Source: Oceanihabitans sp. | GTDB taxonomy: Bacteria; Bacteroidota; Bacteroidia; Flavobacteriales; Flavobacteriaceae | Assembly: GCA_018067265.1 (NCBI GenBank) | Contig: JAGPUY010000150.1 | Location: forward strand, 1-7,044 | Direction: 5' to 3' | DNA: 7,044 nucleotides | In this document: positions 1-5,108 of the stretch, piece by piece | Layout: every line of letters starts with the position of its first letter | Position numbering within the stretch: position 1 is the first letter of the stretch | The notes under the pieces: model-generated | Databases searched by the model: none | What the model was told of the DNA's origin: nothing | What the model saw: the letters and a program-made list of their open reading frames with translations, nothing else | Program-made: the position numbers and the translations under genes

Positions 1-405
1 AAACCAGATGTTTCCGGTGTTATCTTCTACAATGCCGCGAACGGCACTACCGCCAAGTCCGTTGTTAATAGAAAAATATTCTAGTGTATGGCCATTGTAT
101 CTAGCAACGCCATCACCATTAGTACCAAACCAAAAATGATCTTTTTTATCTTGAAATATTCGGCGTACGAATGGGCTAATCTGATCGTCGATAGAAGGTT
201 CTAGAAAAGGAAAGTTTACAGGAAGGTTTGCTTTTACAACGCTATCTTTCGTTGTGGTATTCGATTCTATAGGAATCTCTTGTTGGATAGGTATTTGCTT
301 TTGCTCTTTACAAGCACTTAATAATACGAAAAGCATAAGGATAAAAAGGGAGGCTATTCCTTTTCTGTTTTTTGTATAAAAGAGTATAAAACAATGTGTT
401 CCCAT
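1..405 (-). CDS. Lipoprotein with two-component-regulator propeller (Reg_prop) repeats, 5' part only
   Basis: An open frame reads leftward from ATG at 405 to the window edge, giving 135 residues with no stop. The N-terminus has a short basic stretch (YTKNRKG, residues 10-16), a hydrophobic segment and a lipobox LLSAC with the acylated cysteine at residue 32, so it should be an exported lipoprotein. A polar Thr/Gln-rich linker follows. From about residue 75 come repeats of the kind IFQDKKDHFWFGTNGDGVARYNG and then VRGIVEDNTGNIWF, which match the Reg_prop beta-propeller blade pattern (D..G..WfGT..G). In Bacteroidota these propellers occur in hybrid two-component sensors and also in stand-alone lipoproteins; the lipobox favours the second here. 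Met24 is an alternative start, but it would leave an unusually short signal peptide. No Shine-Dalgarno is visible. The ligand and the C-terminal domains lie outside the window. Confidence 0.8.
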   Translation of the reverse strand, partial: MGTHCFILFYTKNRKGIASLFILMLFVLLSACKEQKQIPIQQEIPIESNTTTKDSVVKANLPVNFPFLEPSIDDQISPFVRRIFQDKKDHFWFGTNGDGVARYNGHTLEYFSINNGLGGSAVRGIVEDNTGNIWF

Positions 406-526
406 GTTGTTGTGTGGTTTTAAATTCCGGATCGTGTATACGGAGTAAGGTACATTATTCATGTATTATATGCAAAGCAAAACGAAGCTAACAGAAATTG
501 GTATACGTCTACATTGTATAGGAAAC

Positions 527-560
527 AAAAAACCACCTTGCTTTCGCAAAGTGGTTTTTT
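527..560 (-). terminator. Rho-independent terminator, probably bidirectional
   Basis: The arms 527-541 and 546-560 form a 15-bp stem with one mismatch around the loop TTTC. The core is CCACCTTGC/GCAAAGTGG, and A- and T-runs at the two ends provide a U-tract in either direction. It lies 27 nt past the stop codon of the minus-strand gene at 588-845 and is the natural end of the peroxiredoxin-thioredoxin transcription unit. It also insulates the downstream propeller lipoprotein gene. Confidence 0.85.
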
Positions 561-587
561 AAATACTAATTTTTCTTTTCCTTTTTT

Positions 588-845
588 CTACTTATCGATG
601 GAACCTAAAACACGTTTCATAAAGTTGTTTACTGCATCTTTTTTAGTTGCACCTTCTTTAATCATTTTGTTCACTTCAATTGCGCCATACATATTAGAGA
701 TTAATTCTCCAATAACGTCTAGTTCATCATCTTTTAAAGACGAAACTTCGGTTAAGGCTTCTAGGGTTTCAATGGTTTCAACGATATAGTCTTCGTCATT
801 GTCTTCTATAAATTGTGCTAAGTGTTTTATTACTGGTAATTTCAT
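588..845 (-). CDS. Small acidic flavobacterial protein of unknown function (DUF6952-like)
   Basis: An 85-residue protein without signal peptide, membrane segment, cysteine or any catalytic motif I recognise. It begins MKLPVIKHL, has a strongly acidic stretch (EDNDEDYIVETIETLEALTE, about residues 14-33) and ends in a basic helix-like segment (ATKKDAVNNFMKRVLGSIDK). It is probably all-helical and cytoplasmic. From memory it resembles the short flavobacterial family called DUF6952, commonly found beside thioredoxin and peroxiredoxin genes; that name could not be verified here. It lies downstream of the thioredoxin gene on the same strand, separated by about 200 bp of repeats with no recognisable promoter or terminator, so co-transcription is likely. 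This suggests, but does not show, a link to redox stress. The ATG at 845 is the only sensible start, and it is preceded by an A/T-rich leader. Confidence 0.8.
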   Translation of the reverse strand: MKLPVIKHLAQFIEDNDEDYIVETIETLEALTEVSSLKDDELDVIGELISNMYGAIEVNKMIKEGATKKDAVNNFMKRVLGSIDK

Positions 846-865
846 TGAAAATATTTATTTTTTCA

Positions 866-883
866 TTTCCGTGAAAACGGAAA
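866..883. repeat. Perfect hairpin with GAAA loop, left edge of repeat cluster
   Basis: TTTCCGT (866-872) and ACGGAAA (877-883) are perfect 7-bp arms around GAAA. A related but imperfect hairpin (TTCCGC-GAAA-GCGAAA) closes the other side of the cluster at 1024-1039. Both hairpins flank the two 50-bp repeat units and probably belong to the same short interspersed element family. Confidence 0.6.
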
Positions 884-903
884 CCTGTATTGTTTTAAAA
901 GTT

Positions 904-953
904 GTTCTCGATACAATTCCGATAAAAAATCGGAATCACTCGAACTGACATTT
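904..953. repeat. Flavobacterial interspersed repeat, copy 1
   Basis: A 50-bp unit starting GTTCTCGATAC and ending CACTCGAACTGACATTT. Inside is a perfect 8-bp hairpin, ATTCCGAT (916-923) and ATCGGAAT (929-936), with an AAAAA loop. Outside it, GTTCTCGA and TCGAAC (940-945) can pair with a 2-nt bulge. It matches copy 2 at 44 of 50 positions without gaps. The TCGAACTGAC signature is one I recognise from intergenic regions of many Flavobacteriaceae, similar in style to REP elements. No gene is encoded. Confidence 0.75.
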
Positions 954-967
954 CTATTTAAAAAATT

Positions 968-1017
968 GTTTTCGTTAGAATTCCGATAAAAAAATGGAAT
1001 CACTCGAACTGACGTTT
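968..1017. repeat. Flavobacterial interspersed repeat, copy 2
   Basis: Second copy of the 50-bp unit, in the same orientation and 64 bp after copy 1. The right half is nearly identical (GGAATCACTCGAACTGAC). In the hairpin, two substitutions (TC to AT in the right arm) create one mismatch and one G-T pair, so this copy folds less well than copy 1. Confidence 0.75.
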
Positions 1018-1023
1018 TTTTAC

Positions 1024-1039
1024 TTCCGCGAAAGCGAAA
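1024..1039. repeat. Imperfect hairpin with GAAA loop, right edge of repeat cluster
   Basis: TTCCGC (1024-1029), loop GAAA (1030-1033), GCGAAA (1034-1039): five of six positions pair, with one C-A mismatch. It starts 6 nt beyond the thioredoxin stop codon. No T-run follows on the minus strand, so it is not a good Rho-independent terminator. It could act as a 3' stabilising structure for the thioredoxin message. Confidence 0.5.
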
Positions 1040-1045
1040 ACAATA

Positions 1046-1354
1046 TTATGCTACTTCGTCTACTAATTCTTTTAAAACGTCAAATTTGTTCGTCTGTACT
1101 TGATTTACAAATGCGCCAGCTTTAAATGTAGCGAAGGTTGGTAAATTATCTACGGTAGCTAATTTTCTAGATTCCGGAAATTTTTCCGCGTCAGCGATAA
1201 CAAAAGTGATATTTTCTAACTCGCCAGCTAATTTCTTAACTTTTGGTTTCATAATACGACAGTTACCACACCAAGTTGCAGAATATTGCACAACAACAGT
1301 ATCGTTAGCAGCAATAATTTCGGCAAGATTATCTTGACTTAATTCTTGAACCAT
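1046..1354 (-). CDS. Thioredoxin-family protein with CGNC active site
   Basis: A 102-residue single-domain thioredoxin fold, cytoplasmic (no signal peptide). The redox motif is ATWCGNCR, with W28, C29 and C32. The usual thioredoxin CGPC is replaced by CGNC, and this change is expected to alter the redox potential. K36 and P37 follow on the helix as in thioredoxins, and the cis-proline that faces the active site is P72 (DNLPTF). Length and layout are those of a full thioredoxin. It starts 6 nt after the stop of the peroxiredoxin gene, a clear operon arrangement, so its likely job is to reduce the C51-C187 disulfide formed in that peroxiredoxin. An AhpF-type flavoprotein is not visible here. 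The name trxA is avoided because the active site differs from classical thioredoxin and the genome probably has others. Confidence 0.93.
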   Translation of the reverse strand: MVQELSQDNLAEIIAANDTVVVQYSATWCGNCRIMKPKVKKLAGELENITFVIADAEKFPESRKLATVDNLPTFATFKAGAFVNQVQTNKFDVLKELVDEVA

Positions 1355-1360
1355 GATAAA

Positions 1361-2005
1361 TTAGTTTACGTGATTTGCTAAATATGCAGCAGTACCTAAT
1401 CTATCTGCACTCATGGCATCTTTACCTTCTTCCCAGTTTGCAGGACAAACTTCTCCTTTTTCTTGTACGTGTGTTAATGCATCGATAATACGTAAAAATT
1501 CGTTTACGTTTCTACCAATTGGCATGTTGTTGATACCTTCATGTTGTACCACACCATCTTCATCAATTACGTAAGTTGCACGGTATGTTACGTTGTCACC
1601 ATCTACAGTTACCACACCAGTTTCTTCGTTATATTTTTCGTTAGTGATATCTAAAATACCTAAAGTATTTGCTAGGTTACGGTTAGAATCTGCTAAGATT
1701 GGGTAAGTAACACCTTCAATTCCACCATTATCTTTTGGCGTATTTAACCATGCAAAGTGTACTTCTGGAGTATCACAAGAAGCACCAATTACAATCGTGT
1801 TTCTTTTTGCAAATTCTTCTTTAGCTGCTTCAAAAGCGTGTAATTCTGTTGGACAAACAAAAGTAAAATCTTTTGGGTACCAGAATAATAATACTTTTTT
1901 CTTGTTATTTTTTGCTTCTTCAAGAACGTTTAATTTGAAAGTATCTCCCATTTCGTTCATTGCATCCACATTTAAATCTGGGAATTGTTTTCCTACTATT
2001 GCCAT
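1361..2005 (-). CDS. Typical 2-Cys peroxiredoxin (AhpC/TSA family)
   Basis: A 214-residue thiol peroxidase that reduces hydrogen peroxide and organic hydroperoxides in the cytoplasm. The peroxidatic cysteine is C51 in the family motif YPKDFTFVCP, with P44, T48 and the conserved R142 or R165 region as the rest of the active site. The resolving cysteine is C187 in GEVCPANW, so catalysis forms an intersubunit disulfide. A third cysteine, C77 (GASCDTPE), is common in this family. The region 94-98 (GGIEG) corresponds to the GGLG loop but with an inserted acidic residue, and the C-terminus ends YLANHVN rather than carrying the YF motif. It is the first gene of a unit with thioredoxin 6 nt downstream, and its promoter is visible at 2047-2078. 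It resembles the Prx1/AhpC subfamily, but AhpC specifically cannot be claimed. Confidence 0.95.
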   Translation of the reverse strand: MAIVGKQFPDLNVDAMNEMGDTFKLNVLEEAKNNKKKVLLFWYPKDFTFVCPTELHAFEAAKEEFAKRNTIVIGASCDTPEVHFAWLNTPKDNGGIEGVTYPILADSNRNLANTLGILDITNEKYNEETGVVTVDGDNVTYRATYVIDEDGVVQHEGINNMPIGRNVNEFLRIIDALTHVQEKGEVCPANWEEGKDAMSADRLGTAAYLANHVN

Positions 2006-2046
2006 TATTTTAAAATTTTATGATTATTATATTGTGTTTTCCTTGT

Positions 2047-2078
2047 GCAAAGATACATGGGAAGACCAAAAAAACAAG
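2047..2078 (-). promoter_or_regulatory. Bacteroidota-type promoter of the peroxiredoxin-thioredoxin unit
   Basis: On the minus strand TATCTTTGC (2055 down to 2047) matches the Bacteroidota -7 consensus TAnnTTTG fully, and CTTG (2078 down to 2075) supplies the -33 element, with 19 nt between TTG and TATC. This predicts transcription starting near 2040 and a leader of about 35 nt before the ATG at 2005. The -33 element overlaps the first bases of the upstream gene's terminator stem. No OxyR-like palindrome was recognised nearby. Confidence 0.7.
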
Positions 2079-2108
2079 CCTAATAAAATTTAAAAATCTT
2101 ATTAGGCT
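2068..2108 (-). terminator. Rho-independent terminator of the NhaC-type transporter gene
   Basis: AGCCTAATAA (2077-2086) and TTATTAGGCT (2099-2108) form a perfect 10-bp stem with a 12-nt loop. On the minus strand the stem is followed by GT and then a run of seven T residues (2074 down to 2068). It lies 44 nt past the stop codon at 2152. The T-run sits between the -33 and -7 elements of the next promoter. Confidence 0.8.
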
Positions 2109-2151
2109 ATCAATTTTAGTTATAGTAAAAGAAGAAAGTAATAGTTTGTTA

Positions 2152-3618
2152 CTATTCAGACTTCAGCTGTCTTATTTTAATATTTAGTGCAGCAAAGAAT
2201 AGGGTCGTAAACGGACTTAGCCAGTTAAAAATGGCGTATACAAAGTATTCGGAAACACCAACACCTAAAACACCAGATTGGTATGCACCACAGGTATTCC
2301 AAGGAATAAGAACAGAAGTTACGGTACCCGAATCTTCTAAAGTTCTACTTAAGTTTTCTGGAGCAAGACCTTTGTCTTCGTATGCTTTTTTAAACATTTT
2401 ACCAGGAATTACGATGGCTAAATATTGATCACTAGCGATGGCATTTAAACCTAAACAGCTAATTACGGTACTCGCAAATAAACCAAATACGGTGGTTGCT
2501 AGTTTTAATAATTCTTTAGTGATTCTTGCTAAGGCACCAATGGCATCCATGATACCTCCAAAAACCATAGCGCAACAAATTAAAAAGATAGTCCAAAGCA
2601 TGCCTTTCATTCCTCCAGAGCTAAATAAATCGTTTAATTTTTCATTATCTGTATTTATTTGTGTGTCGGTAAAAATGGCGTTTGTTATTGCAGAAAAGTT
2701 AGAATCGGATAAACCATTTAAAACATCCATTTGAAAAACAAAGGCAAAAACGGCAGCTAAAAGTACACCAGCACCAAGTGCTATTAAAGGTTTTGTTTTA
2801 AGCAATATTAAAGCGATTACACCTAATGGAACGAGAAATAATAAAGGGGTAATATGGAATGTACTTTTTATACTAGCTAATAAGCCACTAATATCGGCAC
2901 TACCAGTAGTATCAATAGTTGCACTCATAATAGAAAAAGCAATTAGTGTGATAATTAATGTCGGTACGGTTGTGATAGTCATATATTTTATATGCGTAAA
3001 CAAATCGGTTCCAGCCATGGCAGGAGCAAGGTTTGTAGTATCACTTAATGGCGACATTTTATCTCCAAAATAAGCGCCAGAAATTACTGCTCCGGCAATC
3101 ATTCCTGGGTTGATACCTAGTGCAGAGCCAATACCAACTAGTGCAATACCTACCGTTGCAGAGGTAGTCCAAGAACTTCCAGTAGCAATCGAAATAATAG
3201 CACAAATAATTACGGAAGCTGGTAAAAATATAGCTGGACTTAATACTTGTAATCCATAATAAACCATTGCAGGAATTACGCCACTTACTAGCCAAGTTCC
3301 CGCTAATGCACCAACAAGAAAGAGTATCATAATGGGAACAAATACACTTTTAAGGTTTTCCCAAATTTCTTGAAACATTCTTAAAGGGGAAACTTTATTT
3401 AGTAAACCATCTATAAAAGCAACAAATCCTCCAATTAATAATATGATTTGGTTGGAGTATTCTCCAAACATTTCGCCATCTGCAAAAAAGATATTGTAAG
3501 CTAACAAGCTCATTAATATCACAACAGGAACAAGCGCTTCCCAGATATTAAGCTCTTTGTTTTCAATAATTTTTTGTTCTTGAATATTAATTTCGGAAAG
3601 ATTATCGTCGTTATGCAT
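2152..3618 (-). CDS. nhaC: NhaC-family sodium/proton antiporter-like transporter
   Basis: A 488-residue polytopic inner-membrane protein from ATG at 3618. The polar N-terminus (about 25 residues) is followed by hydrophobic segments near 27-46, 56-72, 92-111 and many more to the C-terminus. Family signatures are AGAVISGAYFGDKMSPLSDT (175-194) and SRTLEDSGTVTSVLIPWNT (424-442), both typical of NhaC proteins; the conserved Asp, Ser and Thr there are likely in the transport path. The frame stays open upstream to an ATG at 3771, but that would overlap the preceding gene's end and translate a terminator hairpin (3679-3706), so 3618 is chosen. Family members include Na+/H+ antiporters and also secondary amino-acid or organic-acid carriers. 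Position behind a Cys/Met PLP gene under an Lrp-like regulator makes an amino-acid role plausible; the symbol denotes family only. Confidence 0.9.
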   Translation of the reverse strand: MHNDDNLSEINIQEQKIIENKELNIWEALVPVVILMSLLAYNIFFADGEMFGEYSNQIILLIGGFVAFIDGLLNKVSPLRMFQEIWENLKSVFVPIMILFLVGALAGTWLVSGVIPAMVYYGLQVLSPAIFLPASVIICAIISIATGSSWTTSATVGIALVGIGSALGINPGMIAGAVISGAYFGDKMSPLSDTTNLAPAMAGTDLFTHIKYMTITTVPTLIITLIAFSIMSATIDTTGSADISGLLASIKSTFHITPLLFLVPLGVIALILLKTKPLIALGAGVLLAAVFAFVFQMDVLNGLSDSNFSAITNAIFTDTQINTDNEKLNDLFSSGGMKGMLWTIFLICCAMVFGGIMDAIGALARITKELLKLATTVFGLFASTVISCLGLNAIASDQYLAIVIPGKMFKKAYEDKGLAPENLSRTLEDSGTVTSVLIPWNTCGAYQSGVLGVGVSEYFVYAIFNWLSPFTTLFFAALNIKIRQLKSE

Positions 3619-3659
3619 GAATTTGGTTGGTTTAAGAAATGTAATGTTACGATTTTCGT

Positions 3660-3667
3660 ATAAAGTA
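3660..3667 (-). promoter_or_regulatory. Possible weak -7 element upstream of the NhaC-type gene
   Basis: On the minus strand TACTTTAT agrees with TAnnTTTG at four of six fixed positions plus A for T, and lies 42 nt before the ATG at 3618. Nineteen nucleotides further upstream is TTCG, only a partial -33 element, inside the terminator stem of the preceding gene. If real, it lets the transporter be transcribed independently. The match is too weak to rely on. Confidence 0.25.
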
Positions 3668-3674
3668 TGCAAAT

Positions 3675-3706
3675 GCAAAAGAGGTCCGAATTTCTTCAGA
3701 CCTCTT
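3675..3706 (-). terminator. Terminator-like hairpin between the PLP-enzyme and NhaC-type genes
   Basis: Arms AAGAGGTCCGAA (3679-3690) and TTCAGACCTCTT (3695-3706) form a 12-bp stem. In the minus-strand RNA the single non-Watson-Crick position is a G-U pair and the loop is GAAA. Four T residues follow on the minus strand (3680 down to 3677), then GCATTT, so the U-tract is interrupted. It starts 22 nt past the PLP gene's stop at 3729. It may terminate only partly, letting some transcripts continue into the transporter gene. Confidence 0.7.
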
Positions 3707-3728
3707 ATTTTATTATTATTCCGTTTAA

Positions 3729-4943
3729 TTAAACCATTTCTGGTTTCAGAATATCTAAGGATTCCATACACGTTTTCATGGTGTTAAACGTACGTTCTAT
3801 ATCTGCATCTAATCCTATAGAGAAACGTATCAAACCATTACTTAATCCCATTGCGGCTTGTTCGTCTTCTGGTATTTCGGAAGAAGTAGAACTTCCAGGA
3901 GCAGAGAATAAGGTTTTATAAAAGCCTAAACTAACCGCTAAATAGCCAAGGTTTTTTTCTTGCATTAATTCCATTAAAGCATTCGCTTTATCTATAGAAC
4001 CAACATCGATAGTTAACATACCACCAAAACCATATTTATCATTCATCATCGATTTAAAAAGGGTATGCGAAGGATGCGATGTCAAACCAGGATATACCGT
4101 TTTTAGGCCTAAATTTTCAAATCTTTCGGCTAAATACGATGCATTCAAACTATGCTGTTGCATTCTTATATGTAAGGTTCTTAAGTTTTTTAAAACCGAA
4201 GCTGCGCGTAAGCTATCCATGGTAGATCCGAGAAGCATGCATGCGCCATCGTTCACATTTCGTAAATCATTAATAAATTCTTGGGTACCACAAACAACAC
4301 CACCAACCGTATCGGAAGAGCCATTGATGAATTTGGTTAAACTGTGTATTACCACATCTGCGCCTAATTCTGCTGGAGAAATAGATAAGGGCGAAAAGGT
4401 ATTATCCACCACTAATTTTAGGTTGTGTTTCTTAGCTAATTTTGCTAAACCTACAATATCTGCAACTTCTAATAATGGGTTACTTACCGATTCGCAGTAT
4501 AAAATTTTTGTATTGGAAGTAATAGCAGCTTCCACAATATCTAATTTTGTAATATCTACAAACGAAGTGGAAACATTAAAACGAGGTGTGAAGTTTTTTA
4601 GGAAGGCGTAGGTGCCTCCATAAATCGTTCTGCTAGAAACAATATGATCTCCAGAACCGCAAAGTTGCAAGATTACCGGAGTAATTGCACCCATTCCGGA
4701 AGCAGTAACGTTAGCCGTTTCTGTGCCTTCCATAGCGGCAAGCGCTTCGCCTAAATATAAATTAGAAGGTGTAGAATGACGCGAATATAAGTAGCATCCA
4801 TCTGCATTACCTTCAAAAGTATCGAACATCGTTTTTGCCGATAAGAACGTATAGGTAGAGGAATCTGAAATGGAAGGGTTTACACCTCCAAATTCGCCAA
4901 AGTATTGAAGGTCTTGTATATTATTTGCTGGTTTAAATGCCAT
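3729..4943 (-). CDS. Cys/Met-metabolism PLP-dependent enzyme (methionine gamma-lyase / cystathionine gamma-synthase family)
   Basis: A 404-residue cytoplasmic fold-type I enzyme, full length for the family. The Schiff-base lysine is K204 (HSLTKFINGSSD), D180 (VVDNTF) binds the pyridine nitrogen, Y108 (TIYGGTY) stacks on the ring, S82-G83-M84 plus S201/T203 hold the phosphate, Y53 and R55 (YSRHSTPS) come from the neighbouring subunit, and R373 (LIRFSIG) binds the substrate carboxylate. Members cleave or exchange the gamma-substituent of methionine, cystathionine or acyl-homoserine. By alignment from memory, the Cys116 and Lys240 typical of methionine gamma-lyase are G110 and N231 here, while the Asp after that lysine is kept (D232). 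The neighbours (divergent Lrp-type regulator, downstream NhaC-type carrier) favour catabolism over biosynthesis, but the reaction is not settled. Start ATG at 4943, no Shine-Dalgarno. Confidence 0.92.
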   Translation of the reverse strand: MAFKPANNIQDLQYFGEFGGVNPSISDSSTYTFLSAKTMFDTFEGNADGCYLYSRHSTPSNLYLGEALAAMEGTETANVTASGMGAITPVILQLCGSGDHIVSSRTIYGGTYAFLKNFTPRFNVSTSFVDITKLDIVEAAITSNTKILYCESVSNPLLEVADIVGLAKLAKKHNLKLVVDNTFSPLSISPAELGADVVIHSLTKFINGSSDTVGGVVCGTQEFINDLRNVNDGACMLLGSTMDSLRAASVLKNLRTLHIRMQQHSLNASYLAERFENLGLKTVYPGLTSHPSHTLFKSMMNDKYGFGGMLTIDVGSIDKANALMELMQEKNLGYLAVSLGFYKTLFSAPGSSTSSEIPEDEQAAMGLSNGLIRFSIGLDADIERTFNTMKTCMESLDILKPEMV

Positions 4944-4995
4944 AAGGATATGTTGATTTAGTTTATATAGATGTAAATTACCGTCATATTAGATT

Positions 4996-5020
4996 AATAA
5001 TCAATATATGATTGATTATT
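4996..5020. promoter_or_regulatory. Inverted repeat in the divergent regulatory region
   Basis: AATAATCAAT (4996-5005) and ATTGATTATT (5011-5020) are perfect 10-bp inverted arms around ATATG. It directly adjoins the Lrp-like palindrome at 5021-5035, on the side of the PLP-enzyme gene. AT content is very high, so chance is a real alternative, but ten matching pairs including G-C positions make a second binding site plausible. Confidence 0.5.
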
Positions 5021-5035
5021 TAGATTTTAAATCTA
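5021..5035. promoter_or_regulatory. Candidate Lrp/AsnC operator, 15-bp palindrome
   Basis: TAGATTTTAAATCTA is a perfect palindrome with 7-bp arms and one central base. Compared with the E. coli Lrp consensus YAGHAWATTWTDCTR it agrees at 11 of 15 positions, including all of YAGH and DCTR at the ends. Its centre (5028) lies within 2 bp of the middle of the 165-bp gap between the PLP-enzyme gene and the Lrp-type regulator, 74 bp from the regulator start and 77 bp from the enzyme start. One site could therefore serve both divergent promoters. Neither core promoter is recognisable with confidence. Confidence 0.6.
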
Positions 5036-5108
5036 TAATTTGTTAGTTTAGTAGTTTTATAATAATATAGAATAGCATTATTTCTGTTTTTCCTGAAAAT
5101 TTTTCGAT

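Noticed and set aside
514..789. Plus-strand open frame of 91 codons
   Set aside because: It runs through a terminator and antisense to the small acidic gene, and its protein is low-complexity with no recognisable fold.
904..1017. CRISPR-like arrangement of repeats
   Set aside because: There are only two copies, 14 bp apart and diverged at six positions, with no spacers of CRISPR size and no cas genes. They fit an interspersed repeat element.
1022..1045. Rho-independent terminator directly behind the thioredoxin gene
   Set aside because: The hairpin stem is short and mismatched, and on the minus strand it is followed by A residues rather than a T-run.
3619..3771. A 51-residue N-terminal extension of the NhaC-type protein starting at 3771
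   Set aside because: It would overlap the end of the upstream PLP-enzyme gene by 43 bp and translate the terminator hairpin at 3679-3706; the residues are polar and unlike the family. The ATG at 3618 gives a normal NhaC N-terminus and length.
4219..4611. Plus-strand open frame of 130 codons opposite the PLP-enzyme gene
   Set aside because: It is a shadow of a well-supported conserved gene. The translated protein resembles no family and has no plausible start context.
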